From an uncultured Bacilli bacterium (GTDB taxonomy: Bacteria; Bacillota_I; Bacilli_A; RF39; UBA660): a stretch of 46,200 nt of DNA. The stretch covers positions 1 to 46,200 of the forward strand of contig CALVQE010000005.1 of NCBI GenBank assembly GCA_944355355.1, read 5' to 3'. The number at the start of each line of letters is the position of its first letter. Within the stretch, counting starts at the first letter, position 1. A model generated the notes under the pieces. It made no database searches. It was not told the DNA's origin and was given only the letters and a program-made list of their open reading frames with translations. Both the position numbers and the translations under genes were made by a program. Shown here piece after piece: positions 16,350 to 25,376 of this stretch.

Positions 16350-18905
16350 GTGAAACGTAATGAAGTAGATTATGATAAATTAAGTCCAATGATGAAACAG
16401 TATTTAGATATCAAAAAAGAACATGAAGAAGAACTACTTTTCTATCGAATTGGTGACTTTTATGAATTATTCTTTGAAGATGGTATAACTGCATCTCGGG
16501 AACTAGAATTGACTTTAACGGGTAAAAATGCTGGTTTAGAAGAACGAGTACCGATGTGTGGTGTGCCATTTCATTCTGTAAAGCCTTATATTGAAAAATT
16601 AGTAAACAAAGGTTATAAAGTAGCGATCTGTGAACAATTAGAAGATCCGAAAAATACCAAAGGAATGGTCAAACGAGGTGTAATCCAAGTCATTAGTAAA
16701 GGGACTGTTGTTGATTTAGAACTTTTAAATGAACATAGTAACCATTATATTGCAAGTATCCTAGACTTTTCTTATATGTATACCATTTGTTATGCCGATA
16801 TTTCAACTGGAAGTATCTATGTTTCAATCCTTCCTCATCAAAAAGAAGAGTTAATTAGTACCATCTTAAACTTAAATATCTTAGAATTAGTGGTCAAAAA
16901 GGATTTAGATTATGAACTACTCGCAGCTTTAAAAGGAAACTATGGTATTGAAGTCTCTTTCAGTGATGAACTCTTAGAAGAAAAGTATGAAAGAGTCTAT
17001 GAGCATTTAGAAGATCCTCATTACATAGAAGCAATCAAACATTTAATGTATTATCTTGTCGTCAAAGAATTAAAAGACTTGAGTCATTTAAAACCGGCTG
17101 AAGTTGTCATTCCTGATGATTATTTGATGATGGATATTCATACCGTTCGTAATTTAGAATTAGTGGAAACTCTACGCTTAAAAGAACGAACATATTCTTT
17201 ACTATGGCTTTTAGATAAGACCAAAACAAGCATGGGTTCACGTAAGCTGAAACAATGGCTAATGAACCCTTTAAAAAATAAAGAACTAATCGAAAAAAGA
17301 TATGATGAAATAGAAATATTAAATTCTGAATTTATCTTAAAAGATGAACTTCGCGATTGTTTATATGAAATCTATGATATTGAACGCCTCTGTGGAAAGG
17401 TAACTTGTGGTTCTTTAAATGCTAGAGATTTATTGCAGTTAAAATTAAGTTTAAAAGTTCTTCCGCGTATTAAAGAAATCATCAAAGAACTCCATTTTGA
17501 AATGGATTTAAAAACGCATCAAGACCTTTTTGACTTACTTGAAAGTGCTATCGCTGAAAATCCTCCAATTACGGTAAAAGAAGGATCAATGATCAAAGAA
17601 GGATATAATAAAGAATTAGATGAATTAAGAAGTATCCGCAGTGGGGGGAAAACTTTCATTGCCAACATTGAAGCAAGTTTAAAAGAACAGACTGGTATTA
17701 AAAATCTCAAAGTAGGGTTCAATAAAGTTTTTGGTTACTTCATTGAAATTCCCAAAGGTCAAATCAATAATGTTCCTGAAGAACTTCATTGGGAAAGAAG
17801 ACAAACACTTACAAACTGTGAACGTTATATCAGTCCAGAATTAAAAGAAAAAGAAGCCCTTATCTTAAATGCTGAAGAAAAAATTATTGATTTAGAATAT
17901 CAGTTATTCTGTGAAATCAAAGAAGAGATCAAAAAAAATATTTTAGCACTTACGGATACGGCAAATGTCTTAGCCGAACTGGATACTCTTTGTGCTTTGG
18001 CTGTCGATGCCGAAGAATATCACTTAGTAAGACCAACCTTAAACAATACACATAAAATTGAAATAAAAAATGGTCGTCATCCAGTTATTGAAAAAGTAAG
18101 CAATAAAGAATATGTGTCTAATGACTGCATTATGGATGAATCCATTTGTACTCTTTTAATCACCGGTCCTAACATGAGTGGTAAATCCACTTATATGCGT
18201 CAATTAGCCATTATTATTATCATGGCTCAAATGGGTTCTTTCGTCCCAGCTTCCAGTGCCAATCTGCCAATTATTGATCAAATCTTTACTCGTATCGGGG
18301 CCAGTGATGACTTAGTCAGTGGGGAATCAACCTTTATGGTCGAAATGAAAGAAGCCAAAAATGCGATCTGTCATGCTACCGAAAACAGTCTAATTTTATT
18401 TGATGAACTTGGTCGTGGAACAGCTACTTATGATGGAATGAGCCTTGCTGAAGCGATCTTAGAATATGTTTCTACCCATATCAAATGTAAGACTTTATTT
18501 TCAACCCATTATCATGAACTAACCGTTATGGAAAGTAAAATCCCGGCTATTAAAAATGTTCATGTCAGTGCTGTCGAAGAAAACGGCAACCTCATATTTT
18601 TACATAAAATTAAAAACGGAGCCGTAGATAAAAGTTACGGTATTCATGTTGCCAAACTAGCTGGATTACCTTCAGAGATTATCTCACACGCTGAAGAAAT
18701 TCTCACTTCCCATGAAGGTGGCAAGAAAAAAGTACACGAAGAAAAACAAATTCAATTTGTCATGGAATTTCCTGAAGACAAAAAAAGCGATCCAATCCAT
18801 GACAAACTAGAAAAAGCCGACATCTTAAGAATGACTCCAATGGAAGCGATTAACTTCCTATATGAATTAAAAGAAGCATTAAATGAAGAAAAAAATCATA
18901 AATAA
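16350..18905 (+). CDS. mutS: DNA mismatch repair protein MutS
   Basis: An 851-residue mismatch-recognition ATPase (MutS1). The N-terminal mismatch-binding domain shows YRIGDFYELFFEDG, with the conserved Phe-x-Glu intercalation motif. The ATPase domain has Walker A GPNMSGKSTYMRQ, then ESTFMVEM and LFDELGRGTATYDG. The C-terminal end carries the short helical region typical of MutS. GTG at 16350 is preferred, being 5 bases after GGGTGG; another in-frame GTG lies 3 codons upstream. mutL does not follow, which is unusual; the next gene is unknown. Confidence 0.96.
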   Translation: MKRNEVDYDKLSPMMKQYLDIKKEHEEELLFYRIGDFYELFFEDGITASRELELTLTGKNAGLEERVPMCGVPFHSVKPYIEKLVNKGYKVAICEQLEDPKNTKGMVKRGVIQVISKGTVVDLELLNEHSNHYIASILDFSYMYTICYADISTGSIYVSILPHQKEELISTILNLNILELVVKKDLDYELLAALKGNYGIEVSFSDELLEEKYERVYEHLEDPHYIEAIKHLMYYLVVKELKDLSHLKPAEVVIPDDYLMMDIHTVRNLELVETLRLKERTYSLLWLLDKTKTSMGSRKLKQWLMNPLKNKELIEKRYDEIEILNSEFILKDELRDCLYEIYDIERLCGKVTCGSLNARDLLQLKLSLKVLPRIKEIIKELHFEMDLKTHQDLFDLLESAIAENPPITVKEGSMIKEGYNKELDELRSIRSGGKTFIANIEASLKEQTGIKNLKVGFNKVFGYFIEIPKGQINNVPEELHWERRQTLTNCERYISPELKEKEALILNAEEKIIDLEYQLFCEIKEEIKKNILALTDTANVLAELDTLCALAVDAEEYHLVRPTLNNTHKIEIKNGRHPVIEKVSNKEYVSNDCIMDESICTLLITGPNMSGKSTYMRQLAIIIIMAQMGSFVPASSANLPIIDQIFTRIGASDDLVSGESTFMVEMKEAKNAICHATENSLILFDELGRGTATYDGMSLAEAILEYVSTHIKCKTLFSTHYHELTVMESKIPAIKNVHVSAVEENGNLIFLHKIKNGAVDKSYGIHVAKLAGLPSEIISHAEEILTSHEGGKKKVHEEKQIQFVMEFPEDKKSDPIHDKLEKADILRMTPMEAINFLYELKEALNEEKNHK

Positions 18906-18920
18906 TGATAGGTGATATCA

Positions 18921-19499
18921 TTGGAAACACAAAAAATCTATATCATTAATCATTTAGGCTTACCAGATCTAACAACCGAAGCTAAAATAAATAATCTCGC
19001 GGCGAAACAAACCATTTTAAAAATCCTACAATCAGAAACCTATGAAATAGCTATGCAAAACTATCTAGAACTATATTTAAGTATTCCTAAACGCATTTTA
19101 AAGAAATATCTAGAAATGCCCATTGGCAGATTAAATAAGCCTTTAAAAGACTTGCCCGTAATGCAAAAAATTCTAGAAGATTTTCATGAACAAAACATCT
19201 TTTACTATCAAGTCGTCTTAGGAATAGATGATGAAGGTAAATTAATTCATGGTAAAGAAGCTGAATATGTTTTTCGAGAAGACAAATGCGACAGTGAAAT
19301 ATATCAAGAATACAAAGCCAAGCAAAACTTTTACCATCGCTTAAACGAAGCCATTTTAAAACGTGATATAGCATATTTGCAAACAGAAATTTCCTTTTTA
19401 GCCCAATCTCAAAGCTATGCATGGACTTGTTTTTACTTTGGATTATCTCCAGTAATGTCTACAGCCCAAAAATTGTGTAAAAAAACTAGTATAACCTAG
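18921..19499 (+). CDS. Unknown protein downstream of mutS
   Basis: A 192-residue soluble, mostly helical protein that I do not recognise. It has no signal peptide or membrane segment. Notable stretches are the N-terminal HLGLPDLTTEAK, a basic middle (IPKRILKKYLEMPIGRLNKPLK) and an acidic YVFREDKCDSEIYQEYK. The start is probably TTG at 18921, 5 bases after AGGTGA. It begins 15 bases after mutS in the same direction and its stop lies in a terminator stem, so it is the last gene of the mutS transcript. A role in repair is only a guess from position. Confidence 0.7.
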   Translation: METQKIYIINHLGLPDLTTEAKINNLAAKQTILKILQSETYEIAMQNYLELYLSIPKRILKKYLEMPIGRLNKPLKDLPVMQKILEDFHEQNIFYYQVVLGIDDEGKLIHGKEAEYVFREDKCDSEIYQEYKAKQNFYHRLNEAILKRDIAYLQTEISFLAQSQSYAWTCFYFGLSPVMSTAQKLCKKTSIT

Positions 19500-19507
19500 T
19501 TTTTTTT
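19481..19507 (+). terminator. Terminator after the mutS cluster
   Basis: Stem AAAACTAG/CTAGTTTT (19482-19489 with 19496-19503), followed by more T. It includes the stop codon of the unknown gene. Confidence 0.8.
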
Positions 19508-19538
19508 GATAAAATAATGAGGAATGAAGGTGATTTAG

Positions 19539-19934
19539 ATGCTTAGTCGTAGTGAAGCAAGAAAAGTTTGTATGACTTGTTTATATCAAATAGATATTTT
19601 AAAACAAAACAAATTAGATGTCCAAATAGACAATGTGTTAAAAGAAAATTTAGAAGTAAGTAATGATTTTGTCAAAGAAATCGTTGAAGGAGTAGATAGT
19701 CATTTAGAAGAGTTAGATAATTTAGCTAATAAATATTTAAAAGATTGGCATATATCTCGTTTAGATAAAGCTGGCGCGGCTATTTTACGCATGGCTTTTT
19801 ATGAATTAAAATATATGGATACTCCACCGGTAGTCGTGATCAATGAAGCAGTTGAGCTTGCTAAAACATACACAGACAAAGAACTAGCTCAAATGATCAA
19901 TGCATGTTTAGATGCGTACTTAAAAGAAGAATAG
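19539..19934 (+). CDS. nusB: Transcription antitermination factor NusB
   Basis: A 131-residue all-helical RNA-binding protein that acts with NusE/S10 at boxA of rRNA operons. Typical blocks are SRSEARKVCMTCLYQID near 3-19, LDKAGAAILRMAFYEL near 74-89 and PPVVVINEAVELAKTY near 95-110. AAGGTG precedes the ATG. xseA follows after 13 bases, giving the nusB-xseA-xseB order common in Firmicutes. Confidence 0.96.
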   Translation: MLSRSEARKVCMTCLYQIDILKQNKLDVQIDNVLKENLEVSNDFVKEIVEGVDSHLEELDNLANKYLKDWHISRLDKAGAAILRMAFYELKYMDTPPVVVINEAVELAKTYTDKELAQMINACLDAYLKEE

Positions 19935-19947
19935 AAAAGAGGCTTAT

Positions 19948-21294
19948 ATGGCTCCAGAATACATTACAATCACGGCCATAAACCAATTTATTAAAAATAT
20001 GTTTGATAGCAATACCTACCTAAAAAAGGTTTATTTAAAAGGGGAAATTAGTAATTTTAAACATCATACTTCAGGGCATTTATACTTAACTTTAAAAGAT
20101 GATGACTCGAGAATTAGCGCTATTATGTTTCGCAGTGCAGCTTCATCCCTAACCTTTGTCCCTGAAGATGGAATGAACGTCCTAGTTACTGGGCGAATCA
20201 GTGTCTATCCCAATGGGGGTAACTATCAAATCTATATTGATAAAATGGAACAAGATGGTCTAGGAAATCTCTATATTGAATTTGAAAAACTAAAAAAGAA
20301 ACTACAAGCTGAAGGTTTATTTGATCCAAATCATAAAAAAACTCTTCCCAAATTTCCTACTAAAATAGGAATTGTCACGGCACCTACTGGTGCAGCCATC
20401 AAAGATATATTGAGTACAATTAAAAGACGTTTTCCGTTATGTAAGACGATTTTATTTCCAGCTTTAGTCCAAGGTGTCTCAGCAGCCAATGATATTGCTA
20501 GGAAAATAAAAATGGCTGATTCCTATAATTTAGATGTCTTAATTGTTGGACGGGGTGGGGGATCCATAGAAGATCTATGGGCCTTTAATGAAGAAATCGT
20601 TGCCAGGGCAATCTATAATGCCCAAACACCTATTATCAGTGCTGTTGGTCATGAAATCGATTTTACCATTGCCGATTATGTTGCCGATAGACGAGCCCCG
20701 ACACCCACTGGTGCTGCTGAAATGGCTGTCCCGACAACAGATGAAGTGGCCTCTCTTTTTGCCTCTAAGCAAAGTGAAATTACCCATCTGTTTCATGCCA
20801 AAATTGAACGATCTAAACACGCTTTAGATAGTCTCAAAAAACACTATATCTTAAAAAATCCCATGGTTTTATACGAAATGAAAATACAACGTCTAGATAC
20901 AATGACAGAAGATATCTATAAAGCTATTCAACGATTTATAGAAAGAAAAACAAATTCCTTAAAGGAGATAAAAAATAGCTATATTTTGCAAAATCCAAAC
21001 ATATTATATAAAGAACAAACTAGTACGCTAGACACATTAAAGATAAATCTAGACAAAACCATTCAAACAATACTAAAAGAAAATAATCAAAAAATTCAAA
21101 ATATTATTCAAACAGTAAAATTAGTCAATCCATTAAATATTTTAGATAAAGGTTACTCGGTAATTTATAAAGAAAATACCATTATCAAAAGTATTCACGA
21201 AGTAAATGTTAAGGATAATTTATCTGTTCGTTTAAGTGAAGGAAAAATGAAAGTAGAAGTAAAGGAGATTATGAATGAAAGAAATTACATTTGA
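19948..21294 (+). CDS. xseA: Exodeoxyribonuclease VII large subunit
   Basis: A 448-residue subunit of the single-strand-specific exonuclease. The N-terminal OB fold covers about 1-100 (YLKGEISNFKHHTSGHLYLTLKD). The catalytic domain follows, with IGIVTAPTGAAIKDI, VGRGGGSIEDLWAFNEE and VGHEIDFTIADYVADRRAPTP. A long helical region fills about 270-400, and the C-terminal LNILDKGYSVIYKE is typical. Its last 20 bases overlap xseB, so synthesis of the two subunits is probably coupled. Confidence 0.97.
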   Translation: MAPEYITITAINQFIKNMFDSNTYLKKVYLKGEISNFKHHTSGHLYLTLKDDDSRISAIMFRSAASSLTFVPEDGMNVLVTGRISVYPNGGNYQIYIDKMEQDGLGNLYIEFEKLKKKLQAEGLFDPNHKKTLPKFPTKIGIVTAPTGAAIKDILSTIKRRFPLCKTILFPALVQGVSAANDIARKIKMADSYNLDVLIVGRGGGSIEDLWAFNEEIVARAIYNAQTPIISAVGHEIDFTIADYVADRRAPTPTGAAEMAVPTTDEVASLFASKQSEITHLFHAKIERSKHALDSLKKHYILKNPMVLYEMKIQRLDTMTEDIYKAIQRFIERKTNSLKEIKNSYILQNPNILYKEQTSTLDTLKINLDKTIQTILKENNQKIQNIIQTVKLVNPLNILDKGYSVIYKENTIIKSIHEVNVKDNLSVRLSEGKMKVEVKEIMNERNYI

Positions 21295-21508
21295 AAGTGC
21301 ATTAAAAGATTTAGAAGTCATTATAAAAGATTTGGAAAGTGGAAATATTCCTTTAGAAGAAGCTATCACTAAGTACACAGATGCCATGAATTTAGTGAAA
21401 TTATGCCAAGAAAAGTTAGATAAAGCAACAGAACAAGTCAATAAAATTATTGGGGAAAATGGTGAACTTCAAGACTTTAAAACAGATGAGGGGGATACAA
21501 ATGGCTAA
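21275..21508 (+). CDS. xseB: Exodeoxyribonuclease VII small subunit
   Basis: A 77-residue helical partner of XseA. The family pattern FESALKDLEVIIKDLESGNIPLEEA spans about 4-28, followed by CQEKLDKATEQV. AAAGGAGA in the end of xseA serves as its binding site. Its own end overlaps the proS start by 8 bases. Confidence 0.96.
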   Translation: MKEITFESALKDLEVIIKDLESGNIPLEEAITKYTDAMNLVKLCQEKLDKATEQVNKIIGENGELQDFKTDEGDTNG

Positions 21509-22919
21509 AACAGTTGAAAAAATTACTGATCGTGATCAAGACTTTGCCAGTTGGTATACCGATGTCGTTCGTGTAGCTGACTTAGTAAGCTATTCTTCAG
21601 TCAAAGGAAGTATGATAATAAGACCTTATGGCTATGCAATCTGGGAAAATATTCAAAAAATTCTGGATAGAGAATTTAAAAAACTAGGTCATCAAAATGT
21701 TCAAATGCCTATGTTTATCCCAGAATCACTATTAAATATTGAAAAAGAGCATGTTAAAGGCTTTGCCCCAGAAGTAGCTTGGGTCACACATGGAGGAGAT
21801 ACACCTTTAGAAGAAAGAATGTGTGTCCGTCCAACCAGTGAAACTCTATTTTGTGAGCACTTTAAAAACATTGTTAAATCCTATCGTGATTTACCAATTC
21901 TATATAATCAATGGTGCACCATAGTTCGTTGGGAAAAAACAACAAGACCTTTTTTAAGAAGTAGGGAGATTCTTTGGCAAGAAGGACATACCTTACATCG
22001 CACTGCTGAAGAAGCCAAACAAGAGACACTTAGAATGTTTAAAGTTTACGAAGACTTCCAACGAAACGTTCTATCTTTACCGGTCATTACAGGTAAGAAA
22101 ACAGAAAAAGAAAAATTTGCCGGTGCTGAAGAAACCTATACTTTAGAAGCAATGATGTATGATGGAGTAGCCTTACAAAACGGTACTAGCCACTATTTTG
22201 GGGACCATTTTGCCAAAGCTTTTCATATTGAATACTTAGATGCAGATAATACATGGAAAACACCTTTTCAAACGAGCTGGGGAGTTTCAACACGAATGAT
22301 TGGAGCTCTAATCATGACTCATGGTGATAATCATGGTCTTGTTCTTCCTCCTGCTATCGCCCCAATAAAAGTGATTTTTATTCCTATTCAAGAAAATGAA
22401 GAAGTTAATAAAGTAATTGATAATCTAACTCACGAATTACCAGAAGATATTCCTTTTGAAATAGATCGTTCAGGAAAATCACCAGGCTACAAATTTGCTC
22501 AAGCCGAAGTAAGAGGTATCCCATTACGTATTGAAGTTGGACTAAGAGATTTAGAAAAGAATGAAGTAACTATCACGAGACGTGATACACTTGAAAAAAA
22601 AGCAGTAAAATTAGAAGATGTAACTGAAGAGATCAAAAGCCTCTTACCAATTATTCAAAAAGATATGTACAATAGAGCCTTAAAACGTCGTGACTCCATG
22701 ATTTATGAAGTAAACAATAAAGAAGAGTTCCTAAAAACAGCGAAAGAAAAACCAGGCTTTATTCTTATTCCCTGGTGTGGAAAGACAGCATGTGAAGATA
22801 AAATTAAAGAAGAGACCGGTTTAAAAAGCCGTTGCATTAAAGAAGATATTGATACTGGCCTATGTGCTTACTGTGGAAAAAAAGCTAAACATAAAATCTA
22901 TTTTGGAAAACAATACTAA
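21501..22919 (+). CDS. proS: Prolyl-tRNA synthetase, archaeal/mycoplasma type
   Basis: A 472-residue class II synthetase of the short form found in archaea, eukaryotes and mycoplasmas; the INS editing domain of the bacterial-type enzyme is absent. Motif 2 (QWCTIVRWEKTTRPFLRSREILWQEGHT, in part), the TSWGVSTRMIGALIMTHGD block (motif 3), the anticodon domain (PIKVIFIPIQ) and the C-terminal zinc-like CGKTACEDKI...CAYCGK segment are all visible. The ATG at 21501 lies inside the end of xseB and follows GAGGGGG. The gene is thus read with the xse genes, with no room for a separate leader or T-box. Confidence 0.96.
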   Translation: MAKTVEKITDRDQDFASWYTDVVRVADLVSYSSVKGSMIIRPYGYAIWENIQKILDREFKKLGHQNVQMPMFIPESLLNIEKEHVKGFAPEVAWVTHGGDTPLEERMCVRPTSETLFCEHFKNIVKSYRDLPILYNQWCTIVRWEKTTRPFLRSREILWQEGHTLHRTAEEAKQETLRMFKVYEDFQRNVLSLPVITGKKTEKEKFAGAEETYTLEAMMYDGVALQNGTSHYFGDHFAKAFHIEYLDADNTWKTPFQTSWGVSTRMIGALIMTHGDNHGLVLPPAIAPIKVIFIPIQENEEVNKVIDNLTHELPEDIPFEIDRSGKSPGYKFAQAEVRGIPLRIEVGLRDLEKNEVTITRRDTLEKKAVKLEDVTEEIKSLLPIIQKDMYNRALKRRDSMIYEVNNKEEFLKTAKEKPGFILIPWCGKTACEDKIKEETGLKSRCIKEDIDTGLCAYCGKKAKHKIYFGKQY

Positions 22920-22923
22920 AAAT

Positions 22924-22957
22924 ATAGTGGTCCATTATACATGGACTATTTTTTTTG
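22924..22957 (+). terminator. Terminator of the nusB-proS cluster
   Basis: GTCCAT (22930-22935) pairs with ATGGAC (22941-22946), extended by wobble pairs, followed by T8. Confidence 0.8.
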
Positions 22958-23020
22958 CATTCTTTCGACAAAACCTTACAAAACCTCCCATTGCTTTATG
23001 ATAGCCAAGGAGGTGACAAG

Positions 23021-23902
23021 ATGAAAGTTTCTAAAAAGACATTTTATCTGGGCATGAATGATCGCGTTTTTAAAGAAATCTTTTTAAAAGAAGAAAATAA
23101 AGATTTATTGTCTATTTTACTGTATACTTCTCTAAAAATAAGTTTTAGTAAAGTGACTCTTTTAAATACAGAAAGAATCGAAGGAAATGTTTCGGTTAGA
23201 AGAAAAACACTCGATGTTCTATTAGAAACGTATTCAGGACTCATAGGAATAGAAGTGAATTCCTCGAATCAAAAGTATATCCGAGCGCGCAACTTTGCTT
23301 TTTTTAGTGATATGGTATCTCATTATGTTGGCACAGGTCAAGTCTATGATGAAGTAACCCAGTTTCTACAGTTAAACTTTACAAGTGGCATTCATAAAGA
23401 TCCAAAAGAATGTCGAGTTTACAAAATTCAGGACGACGATCAACTTCTATTTGTCCAAAATGCCTTTATTTATGAGGTAAATATAGACAGGATAGTCAGA
23501 TTTTGGTATGATGAAAACGAAGAGAAAATACAAGAGTACAAGTATATTATCATGCTTGGATTACCATTAGAAGAATTGGAAAAATTATATTCTAAAACAA
23601 AAGATAGGTTGGTGAAAAAATATATGGAAGAATTAGAGAGAGTCAATGAAGATCCAAGATTTCGGGAGTATTTAACGAAAGAACAAGAAGAAGAAAAGAT
23701 TCGCAATACCTTAATTATGGAAGCAAAAGCTGAAGGCGAAGAACTTGGCCAGCAACTTGGAGAAAAACAAACCAAAATAGAAATAGCAAAGTGGATGCTA
23801 TCCAAAAAGATGAATAGGAAAGACATCTTAGAGGCTACCGGTTTAAGTGAAAAAGAAATTCGCGTGTTAAATGAAAATTCCTTGAAAAAAACTGCAATAT
23901 AA
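23021..23902 (+). CDS. Rpn-like PD-(D/E)XK nuclease family protein
   Basis: A 293-residue protein of the PD-(D/E)XK 'putative transposase' family, related to Rpn recombination-promoting nucleases. The nuclease core lies in the first 100 residues: NDRVFKEIF near 11-19, RRKTLDVLLET with the metal-binding Asp near 61-71 and IGIEVNSS with Glu near 75-82 (an ExN form of the usual ExQ). A charged coiled-coil-like tail (about 200-260, KEQEEEKIRNTL) and a C-terminal RKDILEATGLSEKEI helix pair end it, as in many relatives. A perfect AAGGAGGTGACAAG site precedes the ATG. It stands alone between two terminators. Such genes behave as accessory, often multi-copy genes. Confidence 0.85.
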   Translation: MKVSKKTFYLGMNDRVFKEIFLKEENKDLLSILLYTSLKISFSKVTLLNTERIEGNVSVRRKTLDVLLETYSGLIGIEVNSSNQKYIRARNFAFFSDMVSHYVGTGQVYDEVTQFLQLNFTSGIHKDPKECRVYKIQDDDQLLFVQNAFIYEVNIDRIVRFWYDENEEKIQEYKYIIMLGLPLEELEKLYSKTKDRLVKKYMEELERVNEDPRFREYLTKEQEEEKIRNTLIMEAKAEGEELGQQLGEKQTKIEIAKWMLSKKMNRKDILEATGLSEKEIRVLNENSLKKTAI

Positions 23903-23913
23903 AAAATATTAAA

Positions 23914-23954
23914 AGGGGCTGTAATGAAATGAATTTTTAATAACAGCCTCTTTT
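23914..23954 (+). terminator. Terminator, copy 2 of a repeated family
   Basis: GGGGCTGT (23915-23922) pairs with ACAGCCTC (23943-23950), followed by TTTTCTTTT. The left arm GGGGCTGTAATGAAATGA is identical to the minus-strand arm at 867-884. From here to 24100 no gene is visible. Confidence 0.8.
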
Positions 23955-24100
23955 CTTTTATATTTCAAATTGTTTGTAAAAAATAAAGTGCTTTTGTAAT
24001 TATATTTGTTATTACTCATATGTCATGATTGAGTTAGAATGTATTACAAAAATACATTAGAGATTTATTTTTCTAGCGTTTTTATTATTTTATTAAATTG

Positions 24101-24144
24101 AAAAAGGCTGTAATGAAATCACTTCATTTCATTACAGCCCCCTT
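24101..24144. terminator. Terminator of spoIVB, copy 3 of a repeated family
   Basis: A perfect 14-bp stem (24106-24119 with 24126-24139) with an A run left and a T run right, so it can work on both strands. It lies 6 bases past the spoIVB stop. Confidence 0.9.
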
Positions 24145-24149
24145 TTAAA

Positions 24150-25136
24150 TTATTCTAAAATATCATCCCCAGTTTCAAGCATCGTTGTAATAAATATTCC
24201 ATATCCAGTCGTTGGATTATCGACAATTACATGAGTAACTGCACCTATAAGTTTACCATTTTGAACAATAGGGGAGCCACTCATACCTTGAATAATTCCA
24301 CCAGCTTTTTGTAAAAGCTCTTCATCCGTAATCTGGAAAGATATATTTTTAACATCACTAAACTCTTGAATACTTGTAATCTCAATGGTGTATTCTTTCT
24401 TCTCATTGCCATCTAAAACTGTATAAATAGAAGCTTCACCAACTCGCACATCATCTTTAGAACCAACTTCAATAGTATTTTCATTCATATTAGATGAATA
24501 CACACCATAGATACCATGATTTGTATTAATTCTTAAATCTCCATATGTATTGCGAATAAAAAATTCAGCATTTTTTTCTCCAGCATTTCCCGTACTACTT
24601 TTACGAATACTTGTTACTTCACTTTCAAAAATAGACCCCGTCTTAACCTCAACTTGTTTTGTACTCGTGCTTTCTAAAATCTCATGTCCAAGTGCTCCAT
24701 ACACTTTTGTTCCTGGATCAATATAAGTCAAAGTTCCAATCCCGGTAATGCTATCCTTAACATATAAACCTGTTTTATAAATTCCATCAACAACTTCTAA
24801 GTTCATTGAAAGAACAATCTCATTGCCATCTCTTAAAACAGTCATTTGAATAGAATTATCTTGCACTTCCTTTTCAATCGTAGTAGTTAGCTCATCAATC
24901 GTTTCCACAGGTATATCATTGATCTTTGTAATATAATCACCAACCTGAATTTCCGGAGTGCCTTTCAAATAATCCCCATTCACTCGATAAAAGCCAATAA
25001 CCATCACACCAGGAGTTTCAATATGAATACCAATGTTTTCTCCCCCTAAAATAACCTTATTAGAGTAGGCCCAAACAAAAGTAGGGCTACAAAGAAAGAA
25101 AAATATCATTAAAAACCATACTTTAAACTTCTTCAT
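24150..25136 (-). CDS. spoIVB: SpoIVB-type serine peptidase (S55)
   Basis: A 328-residue secreted peptidase. A signal-anchor sequence (1-23) is followed by a PDZ domain (about 30-110, EIQVGDYITKINDIPVETI) and an S55 peptidase domain. The catalytic residues are seen as His151 in GALGHEI and the Ser in GIIQGMSGSPIVQNGK (282-295); GAVTHVIVDNPTTGYGIFI is also typical. In Bacillus SpoIVB is made in the forespore and triggers pro-sigma-K processing by cleaving SpoIVFA. The ATG at 25136 is 6 bases after AGGTG. A CATAATA tract upstream resembles a sigma-F/G -10 box, without a convincing -35. The DUF4044 gene lies upstream. Confidence 0.9.
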   Translation of the reverse strand: MKKFKVWFLMIFFFLCSPTFVWAYSNKVILGGENIGIHIETPGVMVIGFYRVNGDYLKGTPEIQVGDYITKINDIPVETIDELTTTIEKEVQDNSIQMTVLRDGNEIVLSMNLEVVDGIYKTGLYVKDSITGIGTLTYIDPGTKVYGALGHEILESTSTKQVEVKTGSIFESEVTSIRKSSTGNAGEKNAEFFIRNTYGDLRINTNHGIYGVYSSNMNENTIEVGSKDDVRVGEASIYTVLDGNEKKEYTIEITSIQEFSDVKNISFQITDEELLQKAGGIIQGMSGSPIVQNGKLIGAVTHVIVDNPTTGYGIFITTMLETGDDILE

Positions 25137-25178
25137 CATTATCACCTAAGATTATTATGGTTTTTTTCGCAAAATAAA

Positions 25179-25206
25179 AAATGGTAATTCCTGTAAATAC
25201 CATTTT
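25179..25206 (-). terminator. Terminator of the DUF4044 peptide gene
   Basis: Stem AAATGGTA/TACCATTT followed on the minus strand by a T-rich run. It is nearly symmetric. Confidence 0.7.
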
Positions 25207-25301
25207 TAAGCAATTGCGTAAGCTAAAATACCACCAGCAACACCTAATACCATAATTATTAGAGTAATCCAAGTTACAACTTTTCGTGTCTTTTTATTCA
25301 T
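25206..25301 (-). CDS. DUF4044-like small membrane peptide
   Basis: A 31-residue peptide, MNKKTRKVVTWITLIIMVLG and so on: four basic residues, then one membrane helix ending AYAIA. It fits the DUF4044 family of tiny Firmicute membrane proteins, whose function is unknown. A GAGGTTAG site precedes the ATG at 25301, and its own terminator follows. It is divergent from spoIIM. Confidence 0.75.
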   Translation of the reverse strand: MNKKTRKVVTWITLIIMVLGVAGGILAYAIA

Positions 25302-25376
25302 AATCTAACCTCACTTTTTCCCTAATAATTTATCATAATTTCATTTATTTGTAAATATACTTTTGTAGGTGAGGAT

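Noticed and set aside
21450-21508. T-box or other leader in front of proS
   Set aside because: proS starts inside xseB, leaving no leader.
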